Of a DNA stretch of 43,167 nucleotides, positions 1 to 9,028 are shown in pieces; position 1 is the stretch's first letter, and the number at the start of each line of letters is the position of its first letter. The translations under genes and the position numbers were made by a program. Below the pieces are notes generated by a model, which was not told where the DNA came from, ran no database searches, and saw only the letters and a program-made list of their open reading frames with translations. This DNA comes from a bacterium (GTDB lineage: Bacteria > DUMJ01), in the NCBI GenBank assembly GCA_026418035.1, contig JAOACC010000037.1:1-43167 (forward strand), written 5' to 3'.

Positions 1-782
1 TAAATAGAGATGAGATAAATCAACTTATATATCATGGTGTGGGTAAGCCAAGAGCTGCTACCGTAATACCACAGTCTGTATATTACGATCCATCTGTAGA
101 GAAATTATACGCGGAATATGACCCTGTTAAGGCTAATAACATTTTAGATGAGCTTGGACTTAAAAAAAGAGGACCAGATGGGTATAGATTAAGACCAGAT
201 GGTAAGACCTTTTCAGTAACAATAAACGTAGCCCCAGTCTTTGGACCTTGGATAGATGTGTGTGAAATGGTTAAGGGCTATTGGGAAAAACTTGGGATAA
301 AGACTGCAGTAAATACTATGGAGAGAGCTCTGCTTTATTCAAGGGCATATGCTGGAGATTTTGAGATGATGGCTTGGAGCGTTGACAGGTCATCTCAACC
401 TTGGTCTTATCCTTGTTGGTGGGTTCCAATGACTAATGAATGTTTCTATGCTCCTCTTACTGGTGTATGGTACACTACAGGAGGGAAAGGAGGAGAAGAA
501 CCTACAAGTCCAGAATTAAAGAAGATAATAGAATTGTATGATAAAATGAAAGTTACTACAGATGCAACAGTAAGAGCTCGTCTTGCCAAAGAAATCTTAC
601 GACTCCATGCTAAGAACGTCTTTGTAATTGGGACTGTAGGGCTTGTTCCTAGCACTATGTGCGTTGGAGTAGTAAAGAACTATTTCAAGAACGTTCCAGA
701 TGAAACCCACGGTGCAGTATCTGATGTAATATTTATGTCTCCTGGTAACGGATTTCCAGCACAGTTCTTTATAAAGAAGTAA
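1..782 (+). CDS. ABC transporter substrate-binding protein, family 5 (Opp type), C-terminal part
   Basis: This is the end of an extracellular solute-binding protein whose 5' part lies outside the window. The frame is open from base 3, reading NRDEINQLIYHG before the GTG used by the ORF track, so that GTG is not a real start. The text aligns with the complete paralogs at 25458 and 28499: the NREEINQ segment, the AEYDP..AN block, RLRPDGKT, the YTTGGKGGEEP block and the closing QFFIKK. Family 5 SBPs deliver peptides or, in Thermotoga and relatives, oligosaccharides to Opp-type importers. The neighbouring mannosidase operon favours a glycan ligand, but this is inference. No permease or ATPase of the Opp type is visible nearby. 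A strong hairpin follows the stop codon. Confidence 0.9.
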   Translation, partial: NRDEINQLIYHGVGKPRAATVIPQSVYYDPSVEKLYAEYDPVKANNILDELGLKKRGPDGYRLRPDGKTFSVTINVAPVFGPWIDVCEMVKGYWEKLGIKTAVNTMERALLYSRAYAGDFEMMAWSVDRSSQPWSYPCWWVPMTNECFYAPLTGVWYTTGGKGGEEPTSPELKKIIELYDKMKVTTDATVRARLAKEILRLHAKNVFVIGTVGLVPSTMCVGVVKNYFKNVPDETHGAVSDVIFMSPGNGFPAQFFIKK

Positions 783-799
783 AGATTTTTAAATTTATG

Positions 800-830
800 G
801 GCTGGCATTCGCCAGCCCGTTTTATTTTAT
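800..830 (+). terminator. Rho-independent terminator after the SBP fragment
   Basis: An 8-bp perfect stem GGGCTGGC/GCCAGCCC (800-807 with 812-819) with the loop ATTC is followed by GTTTTATTTTA. It sits between convergent genes and overlaps the stop codon of the minus-strand gene. On the minus strand the following bases are only moderately T-rich, so it mainly serves the plus strand. Confidence 0.85.
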
Positions 831-1970
831 CATTTTATCTTGAAGGGAGTACCAGAGGTCTAGAACTTTTTCAGGATTTTCATACCATTCTGGAAGATCA
901 GAGCTAGATGGCATAAATATTAATCCACATCTCGTTTTTCTCTCACTAAAAGGTCTTAATATTCTCTCAAAGTAATCTTTTAATGTCTCAACCTCACTTC
1001 TAGGGAAATTCCCAAAGTAGAATTTCTTGTAGTCTAGAATTAGATTCATAGTAGCGTAATAATTATATCTCTCTGGATTTCCAAAGTTTAATCCCTTTAC
1101 TTCTGGCATATCTAGCAGGTCCTTCAAGAATTGATGTCCACTACCGCAAAAATGAACCCAACCTCCACTAAACGGTCTCAGAGCTTCTGCTATGTAAGGG
1201 GAAACAAATTCCTTAAATGTCTTTGGAGAAAGTAGTGTTGTTGTGTCCTCACAACATCTTACTCCGCCATTTTCCATATAGAGAACCCCATGATATCCTG
1301 AATCTAAAGGTTCTCCTATTACTTCTTTGAGCACTTTGGAGACACTTATATAAGCATTGGTTGTGATCTTTAATAGATGATGAATGAAATCAGGGTCATC
1401 ATATATATCTATAAAGATAGTGTCTCCATATACTAGGTGAGCTATATCTAGAGGTCCCTGAGTATCGGATAAATACAAGTGAGCTTTTCCATTTAATTTT
1501 TCTTTAAAAAAGTTTATATATTCTATAGCAGTTGGAACAAGCCCTCTATCTCTAACAAAGTCTTCATCAACCTCTTCTGGGTTTATGGAAAGAATCTGCT
1601 CTTTTGTCAAATGTTCTTTTAACCAGGGCATTATATCATCAAATATTATCTGGTTAAGGCCAAAAACAGAAGCAACAAAACCGGTCCCTAAGTTAGCTCT
1701 CATAGAGAGCTGAGCATCTCCAGGTAGTCTTGCCCTTCCTATTAATTCCCATAGATGCATAACTAGCATCTTTTCTGGATTATAAAACTGTTCCTTGAGA
1801 TTATAAGAAGGGAACCTTTCTTTTTCTGGAATATAAATGGGTGGAGGAATAATTGGTATATAGTCTGGTTCATCTCCTCTCCACACACTAGCCTGCCTCT
1901 TTTTTCCCAGTTCTATCCTTTCTAAATCTGGTTGTAATAGTTCTAATACATACTCAATCTCTGATAGCAT
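822..1970 (-). CDS. Uroporphyrinogen decarboxylase (URO-D) superfamily protein, methyltransferase-like
   Basis: This 382-residue protein belongs to the URO-D/methylcobalamin methyltransferase (MtaA, MtbA, CmuA) TIM-barrel superfamily and is not expected to be the heme enzyme HemE. Features include the LYLSDTQGPLDIA segment and the HFCGSGH motif near residue 270, which matches the His-x-Cys part of the MtaA-type zinc site. The third ligand position, by my alignment with the sibling at 7911, falls in the MPSSS segment and is not cysteine. The protein is longer than the other two URO-D-like proteins here. The ATG start is preceded by GGGGG with normal spacing. It is the last gene of the mannosidase operon, 48 bases after the alpha-mannosidase stop. 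Substrate is unknown; methyl transfer on a glycan-derived compound is one possibility. Confidence 0.85.
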   Translation of the reverse strand: MLSEIEYVLELLQPDLERIELGKKRQASVWRGDEPDYIPIIPPPIYIPEKERFPSYNLKEQFYNPEKMLVMHLWELIGRARLPGDAQLSMRANLGTGFVASVFGLNQIIFDDIMPWLKEHLTKEQILSINPEEVDEDFVRDRGLVPTAIEYINFFKEKLNGKAHLYLSDTQGPLDIAHLVYGDTIFIDIYDDPDFIHHLLKITTNAYISVSKVLKEVIGEPLDSGYHGVLYMENGGVRCCEDTTTLLSPKTFKEFVSPYIAEALRPFSGGWVHFCGSGHQFLKDLLDMPEVKGLNFGNPERYNYYATMNLILDYKKFYFGNFPRSEVETLKDYFERILRPFSERKTRCGLIFMPSSSDLPEWYENPEKVLDLWYSLQDKMIK

Positions 1971-2018
1971 CTGTAATACCCCCTTATGTGGTTTTTAGAA
2001 ATATAAACGGATTCATAA

Positions 2019-4418
2019 TTATTCTTCCAGAAGATTTACTTCTCTTACAGATAGGTTTTTATCTTTCGGAATTGAGAAGCTTTTTATCTCGCAAGGCTTA
2101 AAAGTAGTAAACCAGATTCTATCAAACAACTTGAATTTAGCTTTTGTCTCTTTACCAATAGTCTCATATGCTCTAAGAATGATGTCATCACTGTCTTCTC
2201 CCTCTTTTATTACAGTTACTATTATGTTTTCTTTATCTACAGAGATAAAACTCTGCTCTTGGGGTAGAATCCCTGGGTGTTTATATTCTACAAAAGCTAT
2301 TACAGGATTGTTTAGGCTTTCAGCTAATTTTACAGTATCGCTGTCTCTCCAATCTCCTTTGTGTGGATAGATTATGTATGTAAAATCTTGTTCTCCCTGG
2401 TCTATATATCTATAATCCTCATGTGGATCTAACACTCTCGGGATATGATGTGCATATACAGGACTTCTTAAGACTGTTAAAGATAACACGTTGTTATCAA
2501 CATCATAGCTATATTTGGCATTATTAATGATACTTAAACCATAGTTTCCGTCTCCTACATCTACCCATTCTCCACCAGGCTCTTCTTCTCCATTGGAGGG
2601 TCTAGTTATAAACCCATAAGGAATCTGATATGTGGCGATAGGATTGTTTACATTAACTGGAAACTTAAGCTTTAACATCTTTAATTGCTCATGCCAATCT
2701 ACAGTTACTTTTACTTCTATATACTTTAATGTCCTATAGATTGTAAATTCTTGTATAAGTTTAGATTTATTGTAATGGCTTTCTACTTTTACTGTTCCCT
2801 TAATAGGCCCTGCTTCTAATACTTTGATTTTGGCATCTAAGAATCTTCCTATTTCATTCTTAAAGCTAAAAACGTTATGACTCCAAGTATCACTAGGGTC
2901 ATCTATAACTACAGGTACAGCTGAGTTTCCTAAAAAGACATCCTTTTCATTTTCTTTATCATATAATCTCTTTATATACCCTGTCTTAGTATCTATCTCT
3001 AGGTATAACCAATCATTCTCTAAGATGTTTTCTTTTACATTTAGAGAATAGGGAAGGTGAACATCATATTTTTCGGGAACTATCCTATAGACCTTGTAAC
3101 CATATGGTAAAAGTTTATCAGTAAATATGATCTTTACCCTTCCTCCTGGAGTAGTAGCGGAGGGCTTAGATATCTGTGAAGGAATTAGATTATCTTTTGT
3201 ATCTAGAATGCTTAAATTTTTATCTCCCCAAGGAATGTCGATTTCTATAGGTGTCATTCTCTCAAATGAAGTAGTGTTAAATACTATCAAAGGTTCCCCC
3301 TTGCCTTGGGTATTAATGTCATTAGCTATATTATGTGTAGCATAAACTATTATCTTACTAGCTTTATCCTCTATGCCGCCATGCATAGCCTTTATATCCT
3401 CGTATGCTTCTGGTATACTTGTACCTGCTAAGATATCGTGAAACTGAGTAAATAATAGTGTCTGCCAGATAATCCTTAAATTATCCTTAGGATAGATAAG
3501 ATTTTTTATTTCTCTTCCCATTATTGCGATCTTTTCTCCATTCAAGAGAAGATGTTCTAATTTTCTGTTGTTTTTCTTTATCCAAGAAAGAACTGAATAA
3601 CATCCACTTGCATGATGCTGTAAGTCATCCTTTACTACGGGGAAATCTAATCCTTTGCTAGATATCTCTTCAAAAAATTTATTAGGTGAACTAAAGATAA
3701 GTCTAGGTAAGTCCTCTCTTTTATCTAGTTCTATTATATTTTCTATGTTTTCTTTTGTCGGACCTCCACCATGGTCTCCTACTCCATAAAAACACATAAG
3801 GGTATCTATCTTTTCATTAAGCTTCTCTGCTACTCTTTTTACCTGACTTTCTACCTCTTTGCCCCAAGTAGCATAGGAGAAGGGGACCCTATAGGCTAGT
3901 ATCCTTGAGCCATCAGGACTTTCCCACCAGAATATATCTTCTGGTAAATCCTTTTCATGTGGTCCTGGCCTCATAAAGACATAATAATCTATTCCCATTT
4001 TCTTTAGAATTTGTGGAATCATCCAATTATGTCCAAAAGAGTCTGGGTTATAACCAACCTTTGCTTCTATACCAAACTTCTCTTCGAAATACTTTTGTCC
4101 ATATAATCCTTGTCTTACTAGTGCCTCACCAGAGGGAATATTACAGTCTGGTTCTATCCACCATCCCCCTACTATACACCATCTTCCTTCTTCTACTTTT
4201 TCTTGTATCTTTTTGAATAACTTAGGATCAGTTTCTTCTACCCACTTATATAGACAGGCACTAGATGCAGTAAATATAAACTCTGAATATTCTTCTATTC
4301 TTTCAATAGCAGATTTAAATGTTGCCCTTGTAGTTACTAACCCTTCGTCCCACTTCCACAACCAAACCGGATCAATATGGGCATTACCAATCATATGGAG
4401 AATAAATCTCTTACTCAT
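2019..4418 (-). CDS. Alpha-mannosidase, glycoside hydrolase family 38
   Basis: This 799-residue retaining glycosidase releases terminal alpha-linked mannose. The GH38 hallmarks are present: the zinc-binding HIDPVWLW motif at residues 14-21, and YNPDSFGHN near residue 126, where Asp is the expected nucleophile. The FTQFHDILAGT segment follows further on, as in bacterial GH38 enzymes. The length fits bacterial cytosolic GH38 enzymes of the MngB type, and there is no signal peptide. The start is ATG with GGAGG four bases upstream, and it overlaps the ROK gene stop by four bases (ATGA), indicating translational coupling. Together with the GH2 enzyme upstream it suggests degradation of manno-oligosaccharides imported into the cell. 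An alternative is processing of glycoprotein-derived glycans. Confidence 0.95.
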   Translation of the reverse strand: MSKRFILHMIGNAHIDPVWLWKWDEGLVTTRATFKSAIERIEEYSEFIFTASSACLYKWVEETDPKLFKKIQEKVEEGRWCIVGGWWIEPDCNIPSGEALVRQGLYGQKYFEEKFGIEAKVGYNPDSFGHNWMIPQILKKMGIDYYVFMRPGPHEKDLPEDIFWWESPDGSRILAYRVPFSYATWGKEVESQVKRVAEKLNEKIDTLMCFYGVGDHGGGPTKENIENIIELDKREDLPRLIFSSPNKFFEEISSKGLDFPVVKDDLQHHASGCYSVLSWIKKNNRKLEHLLLNGEKIAIMGREIKNLIYPKDNLRIIWQTLLFTQFHDILAGTSIPEAYEDIKAMHGGIEDKASKIIVYATHNIANDINTQGKGEPLIVFNTTSFERMTPIEIDIPWGDKNLSILDTKDNLIPSQISKPSATTPGGRVKIIFTDKLLPYGYKVYRIVPEKYDVHLPYSLNVKENILENDWLYLEIDTKTGYIKRLYDKENEKDVFLGNSAVPVVIDDPSDTWSHNVFSFKNEIGRFLDAKIKVLEAGPIKGTVKVESHYNKSKLIQEFTIYRTLKYIEVKVTVDWHEQLKMLKLKFPVNVNNPIATYQIPYGFITRPSNGEEEPGGEWVDVGDGNYGLSIINNAKYSYDVDNNVLSLTVLRSPVYAHHIPRVLDPHEDYRYIDQGEQDFTYIIYPHKGDWRDSDTVKLAESLNNPVIAFVEYKHPGILPQEQSFISVDKENIIVTVIKEGEDSDDIILRAYETIGKETKAKFKLFDRIWFTTFKPCEIKSFSIPKDKNLSVREVNLLEE

Positions 4419-5635
4419 GATCCCTCCTTCTTTATCATCTTATAAGGGTTTTTATAAAATTCATAGAGAGCAATTGTCGCTGCTCCAACAACACCTGTAT
4501 CTTTCCCTATATTTGAAGCAAGTATTCTAGTCTGCTCAGGGGAAATTGAGAAACTCCTTTCTCTTACTAATCTCTCTACTCTTGGTATAATGAGGTCTGC
4601 TCCATTAATAATAGCCTCTCTACCTAACACTACAGCCTGAGGACTAAATGTATTTATTACATTTACTAATCCAACACCGAGCCAGAAGCAATAATCATTT
4701 AAAATCTCAATTGCCTCAATATTTCCTTCTCTAGCGGTTCTATAAAAGATAGAGAGTGTTTCTAATGGGTCTTCTTTTATTAAATGGCTCAGTTTCTCTT
4801 TTATTCTTTCTATAAGAGAACCAACAGACGTGTAAAGTTCCAGGCATCCATAATTCCCACAACTGCATTTAGGACCGTTTATATCTACAGTAGTATGCCC
4901 TAATTCTCCTGCCAGTTCTCCAGCACCTCTATATATCTCCCCATTAATTATTATTCCAGCTCCAACGCCTGTGCCTATTGCAAGATAGACAAAATTATCT
5001 ATATCCTTACAAGAACCAAACCACTTTTCTCCTAATGCACATGCTTTAGCATCATTCTCTATAAATGTAGGTAGGTGAAACTCTCTTTCTATTATCTCTT
5101 TTAAGGGGATATTTCTCCAACCAGTGAAATTTGGCGGTGAGATAATAATCCCCTTACTTGGACTTAAAGGGCCAGGAGAACCTATCCCTATGGCAATAAT
5201 TTTTCCCCTTATCTTCGGCTCTATTTCTTCGAGAAGAGATCGCACGACATCTTTAAGTGTATTTAGCGTAATGGGAAAATGTTGATATAAATCAGAATTA
5301 ACTCTCTTTGAGGTTAATAAATTACCCCCAAGATCTACTAGTCCGCAGGATATAGAAGTCCTTGCTAAGTCTATACCTAATACATAATAAGCATCATTAT
5401 TAATACTTAGTAGGGTTCTACTCCTACCTATCTCTCCTTTTACATTTCCTACCTCTCTTACAAGTCCCTTTCTTATAAGTTCATCAACTAGGCTTGTTAT
5501 AGTAGTTGGAGTTAGAGATGTGATCTCTGTCAGCTCTATGCGAGAAATTGGTGAATATGTTCTTATGGTTTGTAGTACTAGACTTCTATTGTAATTTCTT
5601 ACTTCAGGTAGATTTCTCCCTTGTCGTTTTTTCAC
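4415..5635 (-). CDS. ROK family transcriptional regulator (XylR/NagC type)
   Basis: This 406-residue protein has an N-terminal winged helix-turn-helix (about residues 15-65, with SRIELTEITSLTPTTIT) joined to a ROK sugar-kinase-like domain. In the ROK part I see the phosphate-loop-like GIDLARTS (88-95), an IENDAKACALGE segment around residues 192-203 with the kinase-type Asp, the GTGVGAG glycine motif (221-227), GELGH at residues 243-247, and the zinc site CSCGNYGCLE (257-266). Such proteins are typically repressors released by a sugar or sugar phosphate. The start is GTG, with AGG a short distance upstream. It lies inside the operon between the two mannosidases, so autoregulation of this mannoside operon is the simplest role. 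Confidence 0.93.
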   Translation of the reverse strand: MKKRQGRNLPEVRNYNRSLVLQTIRTYSPISRIELTEITSLTPTTITSLVDELIRKGLVREVGNVKGEIGRSRTLLSINNDAYYVLGIDLARTSISCGLVDLGGNLLTSKRVNSDLYQHFPITLNTLKDVVRSLLEEIEPKIRGKIIAIGIGSPGPLSPSKGIIISPPNFTGWRNIPLKEIIEREFHLPTFIENDAKACALGEKWFGSCKDIDNFVYLAIGTGVGAGIIINGEIYRGAGELAGELGHTTVDINGPKCSCGNYGCLELYTSVGSLIERIKEKLSHLIKEDPLETLSIFYRTAREGNIEAIEILNDYCFWLGVGLVNVINTFSPQAVVLGREAIINGADLIIPRVERLVRERSFSISPEQTRILASNIGKDTGVVGAATIALYEFYKNPYKMIKKEGS

Positions 5636-5641
5636 TCTAAC

Positions 5642-7897
5642 CTATCTCGCCTCTTTCATAATTATCCTCAGCCATTCCTTATATCTCTCTAGGCTAAACG
5701 GTGGATATCCCAAAAGATAATGATTTAGATACTTATTTTTATCGAGTTCCCACTCTATAATAAATAATCTCTTTTCCCCTCTACTTACTTTAATCTTACC
5801 TAATATTTTCTTAGATAAAGGTGAGACTAGAAAATCTCCAGAATTTAACTCTTCTTTAGTATCAGCATCGTATATTCTATAAGTTCCTTGCATTTCTATA
5901 AAAGTATCATTTACTCCTACTACTTTCACATACCAGCTTTCTGGTTCTGTAATCATTATACAGAATGGTTCTTGAACCCTTTTTATATAATAATAGGCAA
6001 GTTTTTTATTGAAATAGTAGTCAACTATAGCGTCTGAAATCTGAGGCCAACAATCTATTACATTCCACCATATAATACCCCATATATCATCAGAAAGTCT
6101 AGCTCTCTCTATAAAAAATTTCTTTGCCTCTGCCTGTGTAATTTGACTAGCTAGGATAAAGTCCTCTATATTTTCTGGAATAATTCCAAATAACTCTCTT
6201 ATTTGATTAGCCATCAGTTCATTTCTATTGTAGCTCCTTCTCTTTGATCTCCAGTGCTCCACTGAATGTAGTCTCCAGTAGTCATTATCCCAGTGCCACA
6301 GATAATCTTCAGGTATAAATTTTTTCAAACTTTCTAGATTTGGGCACCCATGGTATCCTATTTCACTTATGAACTTTGCTTTGTTTTCAGTGTAGAATCT
6401 ACTTTTATAATAATCCCTAGGTCCCCATAGATGCTGTTCAGGTGGAGTCAATTTCCCATTTGACTTAACTACCATATCAGAAATATAAGGTGATGAAGGT
6501 AAATATGGTCTATATGGATCTAATCTCTTGCAGACAGAGGGTAAGACCTTTCTAGTTAATATGTTATCAGAAGGGAGAAGATTTTCCAAGTTATAAGCAT
6601 AATCGCACTCATTATCTCCTGACCAGAGTATCAAACTTGGATGATTCCTCAATCTTTTTACTATCTTTATAACCTCTTCTTCTACTGTCTTTTTAAATTC
6701 TTCTATCTGAGGATATCTAGCACAGGCAAAGGTAAAGTCCTGCCAAACTACTATTCCGTGAGAATCACAAAAGTCAAAGAATTCTTCTGACTCATAGACT
6801 CCTCCACCCCAGCATCTTATTATATTACAGCCTAGATCGTTAAAAAGTTCTAAAACAGGAATGACCCTTTCTCTATCTCTTGAATGGAATGCATCTAGTG
6901 GAACCCAGTTAGAACCCCTTAGTCTTACTGGAATGCTATTTATTATGAATTTAAAAGTTCCTTCTTCAGCAGTCTCAGTTCTCTCTAGATGAACAGTCCT
7001 TATACCAATTTTATTTATTTTTTCATCTAAGATTTCTCCATCATAAATAAGCTCACACTTTACTTCGTATAGATTAGGTTCACCGTAACCTTTGGGCCAC
7101 CATAGAAGAGGGTCTTTCAAGTTTATAGCAATATGTCCTGTTATAAACTCTACTGGAAATTCGAATATTTGTTTTTTACCATCTTTGTCAGTAAAGGTAA
7201 ATCTTAAAATAAACTCTTCAAAGTATTGTAGATTGGTCCTAAACTTAAAGAATATATCTAAAGTAGCAAGGTTATCTTCTACTTTTACTGTAGCATAGTA
7301 AAGTTCTTCTATCTCGTTATCTTTAATCTCCCTTAATTCTATATCCTTCCATATCCCAGAGGATACTATTCTTGGAGCTATGTCCCAACCAAATGAATGC
7401 TGAGCCTTTCTAAGCCATAATGCTTCCTCTCTTCCTTCCCAAGAGACAGTTATTGCCTCATAATTTCTATCCTTTGCCCAGAGAATAGGGGAATCTATCT
7501 TTACTATAAGGTTATTTTCCTCTTTTAAAAGACCTGTCACTTCAAATTCATACTCGATAAACATATTATTAGTCTTACCTAAAAGATTTCCATTTAGCCA
7601 TACTCTAGCAATAGTATCAATGCCATAAAAGATAAGTTTGAATTTTTTATCTAGAAACTCTTTGGGTACTTTGAAGTTCTTTTCATACCACCATTCGTAA
7701 AACTCATATTTACGTAGGTTTAAATAATTCTTTCCGAAGAATGGATCTTGTATTAACCTAGCATTTAATAGGTCTAGATATACATCTCCAGGCACAGTAG
7801 CCTTAATATGTTGAAATTTCTCCTTAGCCTCATCAATATCCTTTACCTTCCCTTGAGGACCAAAATATAAATCCCAAGTACCAGAGAGAGAAAACAT
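5642..7897 (-). CDS. Beta-mannosidase-like glycoside hydrolase family 2
   Basis: This 751-residue intracellular glycosidase has the GH2 domain order: an N-terminal jelly-roll (residues 1-190), an immunoglobulin-like domain (about 195-305) and a TIM barrel (about 310-600). Beta-mannosidase-type signatures are RCWGGGVYE (361-369) and VVWQDFTFACARYP (383-396). The acid/base Glu is at about residue 430 (WSGDNE) and the nucleophile Glu at about 512 (ISEIGYHG). The C-terminal region is shorter than in many 800-900 residue beta-mannosidases. There is no signal peptide. The start ATG is preceded by AGGAGG. Exo-glucosaminidase activity cannot be excluded, but the neighbouring GH38 gene favours mannosides. 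Confidence 0.92.
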   Translation of the reverse strand: MFSLSGTWDLYFGPQGKVKDIDEAKEKFQHIKATVPGDVYLDLLNARLIQDPFFGKNYLNLRKYEFYEWWYEKNFKVPKEFLDKKFKLIFYGIDTIARVWLNGNLLGKTNNMFIEYEFEVTGLLKEENNLIVKIDSPILWAKDRNYEAITVSWEGREEALWLRKAQHSFGWDIAPRIVSSGIWKDIELREIKDNEIEELYYATVKVEDNLATLDIFFKFRTNLQYFEEFILRFTFTDKDGKKQIFEFPVEFITGHIAINLKDPLLWWPKGYGEPNLYEVKCELIYDGEILDEKINKIGIRTVHLERTETAEEGTFKFIINSIPVRLRGSNWVPLDAFHSRDRERVIPVLELFNDLGCNIIRCWGGGVYESEEFFDFCDSHGIVVWQDFTFACARYPQIEEFKKTVEEEVIKIVKRLRNHPSLILWSGDNECDYAYNLENLLPSDNILTRKVLPSVCKRLDPYRPYLPSSPYISDMVVKSNGKLTPPEQHLWGPRDYYKSRFYTENKAKFISEIGYHGCPNLESLKKFIPEDYLWHWDNDYWRLHSVEHWRSKRRSYNRNELMANQIRELFGIIPENIEDFILASQITQAEAKKFFIERARLSDDIWGIIWWNVIDCWPQISDAIVDYYFNKKLAYYYIKRVQEPFCIMITEPESWYVKVVGVNDTFIEMQGTYRIYDADTKEELNSGDFLVSPLSKKILGKIKVSRGEKRLFIIEWELDKNKYLNHYLLGYPPFSLERYKEWLRIIMKEAR

Positions 7898-7910
7898 AAT
7901 TTTTTACCTC

Positions 7911-8933
7911 CTATTCTATCTCCTTCAGTGGTCTACTCCACTCTTCGAATACTGCCTCTATGTTCTCTTTTGGATCTTTTAAACCCCATTCACACTGGGC
8001 AATTACACCACCTCTACCTGTATCAAGAGCCTTTCTCACTCTTCTTACCGCTAATCTTACCTCTTCTACCGTTCCAAATGGAAGTATATATTGTCTATCT
8101 ATCTCGCCCCAGAAGGTAATCTTTCCCTTATACCTTCTTCCTAGCTCTTCTATATTCATACAAAAGAGCTGTGAATTTATAGCATCTATTCCTATCTCTA
8201 TCAAGTCTTGATAAATTGCTTCTATATGACCATCTGAATGAAAGAAAACAAACTTGTTATGAGATTTTAATACTTCACAGTAGTCTTTGTATAGAGGTTT
8301 AAAGAATTCCCTCCAAAGTTTAGGAGAAATAAGGAGTGAATTTTGAGTGCCCCAATCATCCATAAAAGATACGCCATCTATATCTGTCTTTGCCCACATC
8401 TCTAATTCTTTGATGTAGAATTCATGTAACATATCACGTAACGCGTATACTTCTTTTACACCATAGGCTAGATCTAAAAATAGATTTTCTGTTCCTCTTA
8501 AAAATTGCATCCTTTCAAAAGGTCTTACCTCAGTTCCGACTTTAACGAATTTATCTGTTTCTGCACAGCTTTTATTAACTTCCGAGAGGTCCGCCTCTTC
8601 TAGTAACTCCCAAGGTGGCTGATAATTTTTGATCGCTGACCAATCTTTTAAAGGTGGTTCTTTTACCTCACCAACAACCCCTGATTCAGCAACTTTCCAG
8701 ACACAACCCCACGCGTCTACGTATTCTCCAACCACATTTGGTTTACCCTTTGCCCTTTTACTAACGCCATATCTATATCTTGGTGTTGTGAAATCAGATG
8801 GGTATTTGCCTAAGACCTCTTCTAATTCCTTTTTCCTGAACATCTCTACCCCTGGAAGATACCATAGTTCTCTTGGAACCCTATCAGGATTCTCAAATCT
8901 TAGAGCTCTTATAACTCTTTCCCTTGAAGTCAT
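7911..8933 (-). CDS. URO-D superfamily protein with altered zinc motif
   Basis: This 340-residue protein begins MTSRERVIRALRFENPDRVP, the usual start of MtaA/CmuA-like URO-D members. Near residue 232 the zinc motif reads HSDGHI, with Asp where MtaA-type proteins have Cys. The distal segment IAQCEWGLKDPKENI keeps the cysteine at the position of the third MtaA ligand. It is the first gene of the mannosidase operon: a promoter lies directly upstream and the beta-mannosidase starts 13 bases after its stop. GAGG is seven bases before the ATG. It may be a corrinoid-dependent methyltransferase or a lyase-like relative; no corrinoid protein gene is in the window. Its function cannot be read from the sequence. 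Confidence 0.88.
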   Translation of the reverse strand: MTSRERVIRALRFENPDRVPRELWYLPGVEMFRKKELEEVLGKYPSDFTTPRYRYGVSKRAKGKPNVVGEYVDAWGCVWKVAESGVVGEVKEPPLKDWSAIKNYQPPWELLEEADLSEVNKSCAETDKFVKVGTEVRPFERMQFLRGTENLFLDLAYGVKEVYALRDMLHEFYIKELEMWAKTDIDGVSFMDDWGTQNSLLISPKLWREFFKPLYKDYCEVLKSHNKFVFFHSDGHIEAIYQDLIEIGIDAINSQLFCMNIEELGRRYKGKITFWGEIDRQYILPFGTVEEVRLAVRRVRKALDTGRGGVIAQCEWGLKDPKENIEAVFEEWSRPLKEIE

Positions 8934-8953
8934 AATGTTTCCTCTGTATTTGT

Positions 8954-8981
8954 ATTATAAAAATAAAAGGGATAAACTCAA
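8954..8981 (-). promoter_or_regulatory. Promoter of the mannosidase operon
   Basis: On the minus strand TTGAGT (8981-8976) is separated by 16 bases from a perfect TATAAT (8959-8954), about 20 bases before the first operon gene. The -35 element and spacer lie within the hairpin and T-tract of the upstream terminator. The -10 match is perfect but the -35 matches at only four of six positions. Confidence 0.55.
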
Positions 8982-8999
8982 TAAGAGTTATCCCTTTTT
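8961..8999 (-). terminator. Rho-independent terminator of the PsbP-like gene
   Basis: The stem AAAAGGGATAA/TTATCCCTTTT (8965-8975 with 8988-8998) extends inward by GAG/CTC, and on the minus strand is followed by TTTTATTTTTATAAT. It lies just after the stop codon of the 9029 gene. The same bases overlap the promoter of the next operon. Confidence 0.75.
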
Positions 9000-9028
9000 C
9001 TATCTATATCGAGTATTCAAAGTCTGAT

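Noticed and set aside
446-655. Minus-strand ORF within the SBP fragment, and similar antisense ORFs (for example 9695-10216, 12303-12674, 34346-34693)
   Set aside because: They lie opposite clear protein families, have no ribosome sites, and encode low-complexity or unrecognisable products; they are shadows.
822-1970. Calling the URO-D-like genes hemE
   Set aside because: They lack the HemE substrate motifs, there are three paralogs, and no heme biosynthesis genes are nearby; the methyltransferase-like branch fits better.
8629-9027. 132-residue plus-strand ORF across the start of the 7911 gene
   Set aside because: It is antisense to a conserved URO-D-like N-terminus and runs through the terminator and promoter region; composition is not coding-like.
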